From the NCBI GenBank assembly GCA_017513085.1, contig JAFWDK010000031.1, positions 1-49,782 of the forward strand: a DNA stretch of 49,782 bases, given 5' to 3'. The stretch's first letter is position 1. Each line of letters opens with the position of its first letter. This document shows, one piece after another, positions 23,940 to 34,100 of this stretch. Below the pieces are notes generated by a model. The model was not told where the DNA came from. It searched no databases and was given only the letters and a program-made list of their open reading frames with translations. This stretch comes from Clostridiales bacterium. GTDB lineage: Bacteria > Bacillota > Clostridia > Saccharofermentanales > Saccharofermentanaceae. The position numbers were made by a program, and so were the translations under genes.

Positions 23940-24664
23940 TCGAGACGCAGATCTTTCATTTGCTTGAGGGCGCACAGCAGGCGCGTGGAACGACGGTGAT
24001 CATTGATGTGTTCCGTGCTTTTTCCCTGGAGTGTTATCTTTATGCGATGGGCGCAACTCTGGTCCGTCCGGTGGGATCTGTCGAGGAGGCACGAATCTTA
24101 CGGGACAAGATCCCGGATTCGGTTTTAGTGGGCGAACGCCATGGAATCAAGTGTGAAGGCTTTGATTTTGGCAATTCACCGTCTCAGGTACGAAGAGAAG
24201 CAGTCGAGGGAAGAACGGTGATCCACACGACCAGCGCGGGCACGCAAGGGATCGTGAATGCTTTGGGCGCGGAAGAGATCCTGACCGGAAGCATCGTTAA
24301 TGCACGTGCAATCGCGGAGTATATCCTTTCGAAGGAGCAGGCCCGTCCGATGGAGAAGCACTTGGTCTCGTTGGTAGCGATGGGTCTTTCCGCTGCTTCG
24401 AGAACAGAAGAGGATGAGCTCTGCGCGGAATATATCCAGGTGCTTCTGGAAAAACAAAAAATGCCGGACCTTGCGGCCCGGCTTTCAGGTTTAGCCCAAA
24501 CAAGCGGAAAACGGTTTTTTGATCCGGCGATGCAAGAGCATTTCCCGAAGGAGGACTTTGGCTTATGCATCGCGGCGGATTCTTTTCCGTTTGTTCTTCG
24601 TATCGGACAGGATGATCTGGGACTCTTCTCAGAGCGGATCTTTATTCCGGCTGAATCGATTTGA
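23936..24664 (+). CDS. ComB-like 2-phosphosulfolactate phosphatase family protein
   Basis: A 242-residue protein matching the ComB family, first known from coenzyme M synthesis in methanogens, where it dephosphorylates 2-phosphosulfolactate. Visible family blocks are VIIDVFRAFSLECYLYAMGA (about residues 22-41), GERHGIKCEGFDFGNSP (about 66-82) and a TTSAGTQGI segment. Many Clostridia carry ComB homologues without coenzyme M, so the real substrate here may be another phosphate ester. The ATG at 23936 overlaps the GH36 stop, and GGAGGTG lies just before it. The reading frame continues upstream but only in the shadow of GH36. Confidence 0.85.
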   Translation: MIETQIFHLLEGAQQARGTTVIIDVFRAFSLECYLYAMGATLVRPVGSVEEARILRDKIPDSVLVGERHGIKCEGFDFGNSPSQVRREAVEGRTVIHTTSAGTQGIVNALGAEEILTGSIVNARAIAEYILSKEQARPMEKHLVSLVAMGLSAASRTEEDELCAEYIQVLLEKQKMPDLAARLSGLAQTSGKRFFDPAMQEHFPKEDFGLCIAADSFPFVLRIGQDDLGLFSERIFIPAESI

Positions 24665-24671
24665 TGACCGG

Positions 24672-26123
24672 TCAGCCGCTTGTAGCGGAATGATCGGCAG
24701 CGACATGCTGTTCTTCTACTGTTACTTCGATCTCGAGTTCCTCGCCCTGACGATAGATCTTAAAGGTGAGCTTACCGCCTGCGCCTGCCTGATCGATGGC
24801 ATCTGACAGATCCTTGGTATCGGTAACTTCTTTGCCGTTGATCTCCGTGATGATATCGTCGGCCTGCACACCTGCTTTTTCTGCAGGACCATCCGGAATG
24901 ACTTCCTCAATCGAAATACCATCCGGGAGACCATAACGCTTCATGTTTTGCGGGACCATCTGACAATATACGCCGACAAAAGGTTTGGTGACCAGGCCGG
25001 TCTCGATGATGTTGTTAATGATGTCGCGGACACCGTCGATCGGGATCGCAAATCCGATATTCTCGATAGAAGCTTCGGTAGCATTGCTGTTGTTGGAATA
25101 CTTGGCGTTGGTGATGCCGATCACCTCACCGTAGAGGTTGAAAAGAGGTCCGCCGGAGTTTCCTGCGTTGATCGCACAGTCAGTCTGGATCAGGTTCATC
25201 GGTGTGTTGTTGATGGTGATCGTGCGGTTGAGGGCGCTGACGCAGCCTGCAGTGAGGGAGAAAGTCAGTTCGCCTAAAGGATTGCCGATCGCAATGACCT
25301 CGTCGCCGACGTTGAGATGTTCTGATTCGCCCAGGATCACCGGAGTCAGGCCTTTGGCTTCCACTTTCAGAACGGCCAGATCGTTCTTGCTGTCATATCC
25401 GATGAGTTGTGCCTGGTATGCATTTCCATCGTATGTGGTGACCTTAATATCCGTGGCACCTTCCACGACGTGGTAATTGGTAACGATGTAGCCGTCCTCG
25501 GTCAGGATAAATCCGGAACCGGAGGCGGCAGCAGAGGTCTTGTATCCATAATAGTTATAATCGATAGATGTGGTGATTCCGACCGTGGCATTTACATTGG
25601 CGGCATAGATCTCCGCCGCGGTATGCTTCTCACTGGTATCAACATAGTCGGTATTGATGGCGGAATAGTCTCGCTTGCCCTGAAGGATCAAAGAAGATCC
25701 GCTATCTGATCCGCTGTTCCCGTCAGAAGCTTTCTTGGCTGCTTTCTTCGCGGCCGCAACAGCTTCGGACCGGATGCTGTCCAAAGAGTGGTTGGCATAA
25801 AGAAACATAGCTCCTGCTCCTGCAACACTTCCGAGAAGACAGCACGCTACGGCAATCGCAGCGATCCTCTTGCCTGATCCGCTTGTTTTCTCTTTTTTGG
25901 CTTTCTTTTCCTTTCGTAACGGAACAGGCTTGGTATCGTTTGCTTCTGCATATACAGGCGGCTGAACAGCTTGTGTCTGCTGTGCTTCGCCCAGAGGGGA
26001 AAGCGGTGCATAGTGCGGCAGTGGTATAGTCGGGATCTGCGGTTGCATCGCCTGACCCGCAGTACGGGCTTGATCCGGAGTGTTGGGTAATCCGTTTGTA
26101 TTTTGATAATCGTTCATCGACAT
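24672..26123 (-). CDS. HtrA/DegP-like membrane-anchored serine protease with PDZ domain
   Basis: A 483-residue quality-control protease. Residues 1-80 are a Pro/Gln-rich cytoplasmic region followed by a Lys-rich stretch. A single signal-anchor helix lies at about 86-108 (IAAIAVACCLLGSVAGAGAM). The trypsin-like domain holds the full triad: His in TNYHVVEGA (~217), Asp in SKNDLAVLKV (~246) and Ser in NAGNSGGPLF (~324). One PDZ domain follows (about 385-470, PAEKAGVQADDIITEINGKE). It would degrade misfolded exported proteins outside the membrane. The longer reading frame starts at 26162, but AAAGGAGA lies eight bases before the ATG at 26123. It is convergent with the ComB gene, seven bases apart. 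Confidence 0.93.
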   Translation of the reverse strand: MSMNDYQNTNGLPNTPDQARTAGQAMQPQIPTIPLPHYAPLSPLGEAQQTQAVQPPVYAEANDTKPVPLRKEKKAKKEKTSGSGKRIAAIAVACCLLGSVAGAGAMFLYANHSLDSIRSEAVAAAKKAAKKASDGNSGSDSGSSLILQGKRDYSAINTDYVDTSEKHTAAEIYAANVNATVGITTSIDYNYYGYKTSAAASGSGFILTEDGYIVTNYHVVEGATDIKVTTYDGNAYQAQLIGYDSKNDLAVLKVEAKGLTPVILGESEHLNVGDEVIAIGNPLGELTFSLTAGCVSALNRTITINNTPMNLIQTDCAINAGNSGGPLFNLYGEVIGITNAKYSNNSNATEASIENIGFAIPIDGVRDIINNIIETGLVTKPFVGVYCQMVPQNMKRYGLPDGISIEEVIPDGPAEKAGVQADDIITEINGKEVTDTKDLSDAIDQAGAGGKLTFKIYRQGEELEIEVTVEEQHVAADHSATSG

Positions 26124-26295
26124 AGTATCGTCTCCTTTCGTACAAGGTGAACTCTTATTCACTTGTAAGTATACTCTATCCCGTCAACCTTAAAATTACT
26201 TTAAAGTTATTTTTTCACGATACTTCTTGTGCATATAAGACAAGGCGGGCGATCAATGGTAAAATAAAAAGAGTTGATAGGGGAGGAGAATTCTT

Positions 26296-27777
26296 GTGAA
26301 ACTAAGTGAACTTCTTGTTTTTAACGACATTGTGATCCAGTGTCATGATAACCCTGATGCGGATGCTTTGGCGTCAGGATATGCCCTCTATCTTTTCTTT
26401 AAGAGAGCCGGCAAAGAGACTGAGTTTATCTATCGTGGTCTGAACAAGGTGGGCAAGAGCAACCTGATGATCATGCTGTCTGAACTGGAGATCCCGGTGA
26501 AGTATATGCCGGAATTCGATCGGGTGCCGGAACTTCTGGTGACGGTCGACTGTCAGTATGGCCAGAGAAATGTTACGACTACCGATGCGAAGAATATTGC
26601 CATTATCGATCACCATCAGGTAACGGTAGATCTTCCGAAGCTGTCGGAAGTCAGAAGCAATATCGGAAGCTGCGCTACAGTTGTATGGGATATGATGAGG
26701 GAAGAAGGTTTCCCGATCAATTCTGACAAGAAGCTGATGACGGCGCTTTACTACGGACTATACTCCGATACGAATAAGCTCTCCGAGATGGCGCACCCGC
26801 TCGACCGCGATATGACAGACTCCCTTATGTTCAATGAGGCGCTGATCAAACAGATGAGTAACTCGAATATTTCACTGGGAGAACTATTGATCACGGGAAG
26901 AGCTTTTCTCTCGAATGAATATATTGATAAAGACAAGTGCATCGTTGTAGAGGCAGAGGCTTGTGACCCATGTATTCTCGGTGTGATCAGCGATTTTGTT
27001 TTAGAGACGGATAAGGTCGACGTGTGCGTGGCGTTCTATTCCAGTCCTTTTGAAGTGAAGTTTTCCGTGCGCAGTTGTTCCAAAGAAGTTCATGCCAATG
27101 AACTTGCCTCGTTCCTGGCGGAAGGCTTGGGCGGTGGCGGCGGACACCTGTATAAGGCAGGCGGCACGATCCGTCCGGAGATGCTGACAGCCTCTGCAAA
27201 AGAAGTGATCATGAAGCGCCTTCTGGAGTACTATGACGCGTATAAGATCATGTATGCGAAAGATACTGTCCTTGACCGCGAAGGTATGAAACTGTATGAG
27301 AAGATTCCTCAGAAGGTGGGTGTGGTCAGAATGCTCGACATCTTTCCTGAGTATTCGAGAGTGGATATCCGTACGCTTGAAGGGGATATCAGCGTTCAGG
27401 TCGAGAAGAATACATACCTGATGATCGGCATCGAGGGTGAAGTCTATCCGATTCAGGAAGAGAAGCTACGAAGAAGTTACGAGATCTCCGATCAGGCATA
27501 TGTACACACATTCGAATATGCGCCTTCCGTGAAAAATGCGGTGACCGGAGAGCGGTTCGAAGTGTGCAAGTTTGCCAAGACTGCGGTCGGAAAGGGTGGA
27601 GCCCGCATCTGGGCGAGACCTTTGACCGGCTATGTAAAACTCTTTACTGCATGGGATGAGGAGAAGTACTATGCCGGAGCCCCGGGCGACTATATTGCCT
27701 TCCGTGAAGACGATGAACACGACATCTACATTATCCGTTCGACTCTCTTCGACCAGTTATATTTTGAAGTAAAGTAA
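26296..27777 (+). CDS. DHH/DHHA1 phosphoesterase with extra C-terminal domain
   Basis: A 493-residue protein. The DHH domain has HDNPDADALASGYAL (about residues 17-31), TVDCQYGQ and the name-giving IDHHQ (~102-106). The DHHA1 domain has GGGGGHLYKAGG (~276-287). Together they resemble NrnA-type enzymes that degrade short RNA or pAp using manganese. The C-terminal ~170 residues (from about 325) have no family I recognise; they are rich in beta-like strands and end in LYFEVK. Translation starts at GTG 26296 after GGAGGAGAA. It is monocistronic, and its 3' end faces the TIR-propeller gene. Confidence 0.88.
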   Translation: MKLSELLVFNDIVIQCHDNPDADALASGYALYLFFKRAGKETEFIYRGLNKVGKSNLMIMLSELEIPVKYMPEFDRVPELLVTVDCQYGQRNVTTTDAKNIAIIDHHQVTVDLPKLSEVRSNIGSCATVVWDMMREEGFPINSDKKLMTALYYGLYSDTNKLSEMAHPLDRDMTDSLMFNEALIKQMSNSNISLGELLITGRAFLSNEYIDKDKCIVVEAEACDPCILGVISDFVLETDKVDVCVAFYSSPFEVKFSVRSCSKEVHANELASFLAEGLGGGGGHLYKAGGTIRPEMLTASAKEVIMKRLLEYYDAYKIMYAKDTVLDREGMKLYEKIPQKVGVVRMLDIFPEYSRVDIRTLEGDISVQVEKNTYLMIGIEGEVYPIQEEKLRRSYEISDQAYVHTFEYAPSVKNAVTGERFEVCKFAKTAVGKGGARIWARPLTGYVKLFTAWDEEKYYAGAPGDYIAFREDDEHDIYIIRSTLFDQLYFEVK

Positions 27778-27800
27778 GCAACACTTTTTTCTCGGATTTC

Positions 27801-30800
27801 TCAGAGACCGTAGTTGGTTTTCTGTGCGTCGGACAACTGTGCGCCATAACAGAGCTCGGTGGCTTTCTGGATGAGTTCATCGAGCGTATAGTGATGGAAG
27901 TACCCTATAATACCATTAGTCTTGTTTATGTATGAGATTGCGTAGAAACTGTTGCTTGCTTCACAATAGCCCAGACAATTCGGAATGACTGCGATCTCGT
28001 ACCAACTCTTGATGTCGACGATGGAAAGAGTGGAATTTGTTCTGATATAGAGTTCAGTTCCGTCATCGGACAATATATAATCGAAGTTGGTGCCGAGACT
28101 ATCGATGGTAAGAGATGAAATACCTATGAAGTCTCCGTTGGAAGGATCGTACCGATACATGGTGTTATCGTCAAAGAGAGCGAGAAGAATATCCTTCTTA
28201 CCGTTATGGATAAACTTCACATCGATGCACTTTCTTCCGCCACAGGAGATCTCGATCGGATCTCCTTTCTTTCCCATAAGCATGATCATGCCTCCGTCTG
28301 TTACGGCAAGACAGTTATTTGCCGTGGAATAATCCGCGGAACTGGCAATAGTCCAGGATTCCGGGAAATCCGGTTCGAGTAACTTGTCCGCTTCCATGTC
28401 ATAGAAAAAGTCGCAATCAAACAAAGAGAGGATGGTCAGATCCCTATCCGGGAAAAACATGAACTTTTTTACGTTTGCAAGTGAGTAATGCGAAAGATCC
28501 GGAAGTTCGTAAGTCTCTGTCTTTCCGGTCGAAACATCGTAGATTTCCAAAGAATTGGTCTTATCTTCAACGTTGATATAAGCATACTTATCATCCACGA
28601 TCTTACTTGTCAGATTGGCATTGAAATACGCTTCCGTCAAATTGACTGAATCGACCAGTTCGCCTTCATCAGCATCATATGAAAGAAGCACGGTCCCGCA
28701 TTTTGCATTGACGGCAATTACATAGATCGTATCGTTTGAAATCCCTGCCAAGCTGAAGCTAATGGTTCCGCTTCCTTCCGGGAAAGTACTGTTCAGAGAA
28801 ACTGTCGCGATCCGTTCATGAGCCTTGGCATCGATGATCTGAAGTTCGCTGGTATTTCCGGCCTGTGCAGAGATCGTGGCCAGTATATCTCCGGAAATCA
28901 TACTTCTTGACGAGGAGCCGAGAATAGGATCCTCATCTATGGAAGTGAAATCATTGTCTCCTTCATAAAAATTGTAATAGATGATGTCACATGAATTACT
29001 GTCTGAAGAATAGAAGCCTTTGTCTTCTTTCATTTTCACAAGGGCAATAGAATCACTTAACGCAGGAATCACACTGAGCGCATCTTTCCCCTGTATATTC
29101 AGCGGGGAAACCAGACATCCTTTAGTTGTGATGAAGAGCGGATCTCCGTTTCCGTCCGGATCGCTTATGTCTATAATAGGATCTTCAGCATTGTAGGCAT
29201 GCCGGATCTCGCCGGTTGCCAGATCATAGATGGAACATGTATTTCCCAGGTAATAAGCGATTTCGTTATTGGCGGCAATAGGGAAGAATCTACCTTTACT
29301 GTACCCTCCTTTTACAGTAAAAGCACTTGTCCATAGCGTTTTGAGCCCTGTTGACTTGGCGTCAGTCGTGTCGATACAAAGAATATCCATATCCACTGAG
29401 TTAAGGACTGTTACGCCTTGAACAGTGGTATCGGTCAGGCTTTGATCAGTAGACATAGAGGAAACCAGGAAATGATCTGCGTCAGCCCAGGCAATGTCCA
29501 TCAATCTGGCGTCTTCCACCAGAACTATTGTGGTTTCAGAAGATTGAAGATCTATCGATCCATAGTATTTAGCAGAGAAGCCATCAGAAGCTAAGTATGC
29601 AATTTTCGTACCATCGGGAGATAGCACGCACGTATTCAATATCATAGTTGATCCATCTGTCAAAGGATTACTAAACTTAATTTTGTTGATCTCTTTTCCA
29701 CTCTCTGCATCGATCTCATAGATCGTGTTGTTGAAAGTAGCGACGAACACGGAGGAGTCGTAAAAACATAATTTAATCGAATCGTAGAACACTGACATAG
29801 ATGTGGAATAAGTCCAGTATTCGTCCCCGGATTCAGGATCGATAGCCAGAATTTGGTCAGTGCCTTCAATTATAAGAGTTTCCTCGTCATAGAAAGCGAT
29901 ATCCTGGATCCTCTTAGCGGTATGGTCGAGTGCGAGCACAAGTTGATATGTTTCTGTATCCCAAATGTAAATGTTTCCGACCACGTCATAGGCAACGAGA
30001 TAGGAACCTTCAGGTGAAATTACAAAATCGGAGACTCGGGACGGGAGGGAGTATGTGAATATCGGATTGATCGTGACACCATCATTTGCCGTATACGCCA
30101 AAGTTGCGTCGGTTAGAGCCCGGACGGCTTCAGCTGTGACCGGACGGTCGTTATCTTTGCTTGGCAAAGCAGCCATGGCAAGCAGCATGGCTTCTGTACG
30201 ATGTTTGCTTCGAAGGAGGATCTCCGATTCGTGTGCCAGATAGAGTGACTGGTTCTTCAGAGCCTGCTGATAGTTTTCACGGATCTTCATGCTGCTTCTG
30301 AACATATACGCACCGAATGCCAGCATGACGGCAAAAATGAGAGTGAAAGAGAGAAGAAGTCTTCTGATGCGGTAAGCACGCCGGCGGTTCATAAGTTCAT
30401 CGTAAGAACACCCGATGATCGGGGCAGCAAGTCTCGGCAACTCCTCTTTGTCTGCCTGTCGTCGCGGCAGACGGTAATCGCAGGATAATGGCTCCAGCGG
30501 GACACGGACAGTGTGGGATACACCATCTTTATCTACAAAGGTTTTTTCCTCGGACAAAAGCTCTTCCGGGATCACTTCGTAAGGATCACCCTCGGCCAGG
30601 ACGGTGAGGACATGATCACGTGAGTGGTGCTGCAGGAAATATTGGATCTCTCGTCTGACCCACTCGGATTCTTTGGTCGAGTGGGAGCAGATGACGATGA
30701 GAAAATCTGCATCTTCAAGTGCAGCAGAGATCGTCTCGGAAAGATTACTCGTGATCGGAAGTTCATCCTTATCGCGGAAAACTCTCTGGATGCGCTTCAC

Positions 30801-30926
30801 ACCGGTCTTTTTCCTGATCTTGTCAGGAATGGTGAAGTGCTCAAGTGAATGCTGGATATGCTCAGCGATCTTGGAATCAAGCGGCGCATGCCGATAAGAA
30901 ATAAAAGCATTATAGTGATCGATCAT
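27801..30926 (-). CDS. TIR domain - membrane helix - beta-propeller protein
   Basis: A 1041-residue protein. The N-terminal ~130 residues are a TIR domain: the FISYRHAPLDSKIAEHI start, a RVFRDKDELP box 2-like loop, and SEWVRREIQYFL, whose Glu is at the place of the catalytic Glu of TIR NADases. A Lys/Arg-rich stretch leads to one membrane helix at about 190-210 (LLLSFTLIFAVMLAFGAYMF), then a helical segment and ~800 residues of WD40/PQQ-like strands forming a beta-propeller, presumably outside. The start at 30926 has GAGG just before it. The frame continues upstream to 31064, but that overlaps the promoter at 31036-31064. It could be a sensor-effector or defence protein; signal and output unknown. 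Confidence 0.85.
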   Translation of the reverse strand: MIDHYNAFISYRHAPLDSKIAEHIQHSLEHFTIPDKIRKKTGVKRIQRVFRDKDELPITSNLSETISAALEDADFLIVICSHSTKESEWVRREIQYFLQHHSRDHVLTVLAEGDPYEVIPEELLSEEKTFVDKDGVSHTVRVPLEPLSCDYRLPRRQADKEELPRLAAPIIGCSYDELMNRRRAYRIRRLLLSFTLIFAVMLAFGAYMFRSSMKIRENYQQALKNQSLYLAHESEILLRSKHRTEAMLLAMAALPSKDNDRPVTAEAVRALTDATLAYTANDGVTINPIFTYSLPSRVSDFVISPEGSYLVAYDVVGNIYIWDTETYQLVLALDHTAKRIQDIAFYDEETLIIEGTDQILAIDPESGDEYWTYSTSMSVFYDSIKLCFYDSSVFVATFNNTIYEIDAESGKEINKIKFSNPLTDGSTMILNTCVLSPDGTKIAYLASDGFSAKYYGSIDLQSSETTIVLVEDARLMDIAWADADHFLVSSMSTDQSLTDTTVQGVTVLNSVDMDILCIDTTDAKSTGLKTLWTSAFTVKGGYSKGRFFPIAANNEIAYYLGNTCSIYDLATGEIRHAYNAEDPIIDISDPDGNGDPLFITTKGCLVSPLNIQGKDALSVIPALSDSIALVKMKEDKGFYSSDSNSCDIIYYNFYEGDNDFTSIDEDPILGSSSRSMISGDILATISAQAGNTSELQIIDAKAHERIATVSLNSTFPEGSGTISFSLAGISNDTIYVIAVNAKCGTVLLSYDADEGELVDSVNLTEAYFNANLTSKIVDDKYAYINVEDKTNSLEIYDVSTGKTETYELPDLSHYSLANVKKFMFFPDRDLTILSLFDCDFFYDMEADKLLEPDFPESWTIASSADYSTANNCLAVTDGGMIMLMGKKGDPIEISCGGRKCIDVKFIHNGKKDILLALFDDNTMYRYDPSNGDFIGISSLTIDSLGTNFDYILSDDGTELYIRTNSTLSIVDIKSWYEIAVIPNCLGYCEASNSFYAISYINKTNGIIGYFHHYTLDELIQKATELCYGAQLSDAQKTNYGL

Positions 30927-31035
30927 ATTATCCTCTTTACTACTTGATGAAAGTCCCCGGATTAAGGCTTGAAACAGATCACGACCCCAAATGGATATCG
31001 GGAAATGCAAAAAGCCAATCATCAGTAATAAATAC

Positions 31036-31064
31036 AGTATAAAGCAGGGAAAAGTGCTTTTCAA
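31036..31064 (-). promoter_or_regulatory. Promoter for the TIR-propeller gene
   Basis: On the minus strand TTGAAA (31059-31064) and TATACT (31036-31041) are 17 bases apart. It gives a ~100-base leader before the start at 30926 and argues against the longer reading frame. One copy of the frequent word AAAAGCACT lies across the -35 and spacer. Confidence 0.7.
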
Positions 31065-31122
31065 ATCGGAATATACGGAAAAAGAGCTTTTAAATAGCCT
31101 GATCGCGCGTCATAACGCCGAA

Positions 31123-31153
31123 TGAAAAGGACCGCCACGATTGCGGCGGTCCT
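31123..31153 (-). terminator. carB terminator
   Basis: On the minus strand AGGACCGCC (31145-31153) pairs with GGCGGTCCT (31128-31136), followed by TTTTC. Confidence 0.85.
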
Positions 31154-31181
31154 CCTGGTTCGTATTATTTTCGTACAACGG

Positions 31182-34100
31182 TCAGATAATGTCGTTGTGG
31201 TGATCCTGCAAGGACTTGACCGGGAAGTTCGGGTTATTCTTGTATGCCTTAATACCCTCGGCACTTGCCTTGGCAGCTGCCATAGTTGTGATATACGGAA
31301 CTCTATGACGGATCGCTTCCTTACGGATGTAACTGTCGTTGTGCACGGAGGTCTTGCCGGCCGGCGTATTGATGATCAGCTGGATCTCGCCATTTGTGAT
31401 CTTGTCCGTGATGTTCGGGCGGCCTTCGTAGAGCTTGTTGACACGCTCCGCAGGAATGCCGGCAGCAACGATCATCTCGTAAGACTTGCCGGTTGCCAGG
31501 ATGTGGAAGCCGAGCTCATCAAATGCCTTCGCGATGTCGACCAGCTCGTCCTTGTCACGATCACATACGGAAAGCAGTACGTTACCTTCGGACGGAAGTT
31601 TGGTCTGTGTTGCTTCCTGAGCCTTGAAGTAAGCCTCACCGAAATCTTCGGAAATACCGAGGACCTCACCGGTGGAACGCATCTCCGGTCCAAGGACAGG
31701 GTCAACTTCCTGGAACATATTGAACGGGAAGACGGCTTCCTTAACACCATAGTGCTTAATGATGCGGTCTTTGAGCTCCGGTACCGGAGACGGCTTGCCG
31801 GTCAGCTCGGATGTCATGATCTCGGTCGCAACCTTGACCATGTTGATCGCGCATACCTTGGAAACGAGCGGTACGGTACGGGATGCACGCGGATTGGCCT
31901 CGAGTACATATACTACATCATCCTCGATGGCATACTGCATGTTCATGAGACCACGGACATTCATCTCGATTGCGATCTTCTTTGTGTAATCCTTGATGGT
32001 TGCGATCTGCTTCTCGGTCAGATTCTTGGAAGGCAGGATGCAGGCGGAGTCACCGGAGTGAACACCGGCCAGCTCGATGTGTTCCATAACTGCCGGAACG
32101 AAACAATGCTCACCATCAGAGATGGCGTCAGCTTCACACTCTGTAGCGTGATGCAGGAAACGGTCGATCAGGATCGGACGGTCAGGTGTTACACCAACCG
32201 CAGCATTCATGTACACGCGCATCATCTCGTCGTCATGTACGACTTCCATTCCACGTCCGCCGAGAACGTAGGAAGGACGAACCATGACCGGATAACCGAT
32301 CTTGTTCGCGATAGCCAGCGCATCATCCACAGTAACAGCCATACCGGCTTCCGGCATCGGGATGCCGAGACGATCCATCATGGCGCGGAAGTGATCTCTG
32401 TCCTCAGCCAGGTCGATGGTTTCCGGTGTAGTACCGAGAATATTGACGCCGTTCTTCTTCAGGTCAGCTGCCAGGTTCAGAGGAGTCTGGCCACCAAACT
32501 GGGCGATTACGCCGAGCGGCTTCTCCTTATCGTGGATAGACAGAACGTCTTCCAGTGTCAACGGCTCGAAGTAGAGCTTGTCAGATGTGTCGTAGTCTGT
32601 GGAAACCGTTTCCGGGTTGCAGTTGACGATGATGGACTCAAAGCCCATCTTCTTCAGTGCGAGCGCCGCATGTACGCAGCAGTAGTCGAACTCGATACCC
32701 TGACCGATACGGTTCGGGCCACCGCCGAGGATCATGATCTTCTTCTTGTCAGAAGACGGGCTCTTATCTTCGGAAAGGTGATAGGTGGAGTAGTAATATG
32801 CGGCATCCTGTGTTCCGCTTACGTGTACGCCTTCCCAAGCCTCACGGATGTTGTACTGGTAACGGGCGTTACGGATATCTTCTTCCGGAACCTCAAGGAG
32901 TTTGCTGAGGTAACGGTCGGAGAAACCATCGAGCTTCGCCTGGCGGAGGATCTCCTTGGAAGGAACAGAACCCTTGAGCTTAAGCAGGGATTCTTCTTCC
33001 TGAACCAGTTCCAGCATCTGCTCGAGGAACCAATGCTTGATCTTTGTCAGATTGAAAAGCTCTTCCACGGTTGCGCCTTTTCTCAAGGCTTCGTAGAGGA
33101 TGAACTGTCTGTCGGAAGTCGGGTAAGCCAACTTGTGCATCAGTTCTTCCTTGGAAAGATCGTGGTAATTCTTGGCAAAGCCCAAGCCGTAACGACCTGT
33201 CTCGAGGCTTCGGATCGCTTTCTGGAAAGCTTCTTTGTAAGTCTTACCGATGGACATGACCTCACCGACTGCACGCATCTGTGTGCCCAGTTTATCGGAG
33301 GCACCCTTGAATTTCTCGAAAGCCCAACGTGCGAACTTGATTACGACATAGTCTCCGTCCGGTACGTACTTGTCGAGTGTTCCGTATTTTCCGCAAGGGA
33401 TCTCATCAAGTGTCAGACCGCAGGCGAGCATAGCGGAAACGAGAGCGATCGGGAAGCCTGTAGCCTTGGAAGCGAGAGCCGAGGAACGGGATGTTCTCGG
33501 ATTGATCTCGATGACGACGATACGTCCGCTGACCGGATCGTGCGCGAACTGGCAGTTGCAACCGCCGATAACTTCGATTGCGCGAACGATCGAGTAGGAA
33601 TACTCCTGCAGTTTCTTCTGAACATCTTCCGAAATGGTCAGCATTGGTGCCGAGCAGAAGGAGTCACCGGTATGCACACCGATTGGGTCGATGTTCTCGA
33701 TAAAGCAAACGGTGATCACGTTATCCTTGGAGTCACGTACAACTTCAAGCTCAAGTTCTTCCCAGCCGGCGATACACTCTTCAACGAGGACCTGACCAAC
33801 GAGGCTGGCCTGAAGACCACGCTCACAGACGATTTTTAATTCGTCGACATTATAAACAAGGCCGCCACCGGCACCACCCATCGTGTAGGCAGGTCGGAGA
33901 ACGACCGGGTATTTCAATTCGTCAGCGATCTTGACCGCTTCGTCTACGGAATAGGCTACGCGGGATTTTGGCATCTCGATGCCGAGCTTGGTCATGGTGT
34001 TCTTGAATTCGATTCTGTCTTCACCACGCTCGATGGCATCGACCTGGACACCGATAACTTTTACACCGTATTTTTCGAGGACGCCAGCTTCGGAAAGCTC

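Noticed and set aside
30927..31064. N-terminal extension of the TIR protein with a hydrophobic leader
   Set aside because: The extension overlaps the TTGAAA/TATACT promoter, and a good ribosome site precedes the ATG at 30926.
31122..33839. A 905-codon open frame on the plus strand opposite carB
   Set aside because: It is antisense to the fully conserved carB, has no ribosome site, and its translation looks like no protein family. Codon bias of carB explains the open frame. The same holds for the long frames opposite the acyl-CoA ligase (18048-19298, 19404-20558).
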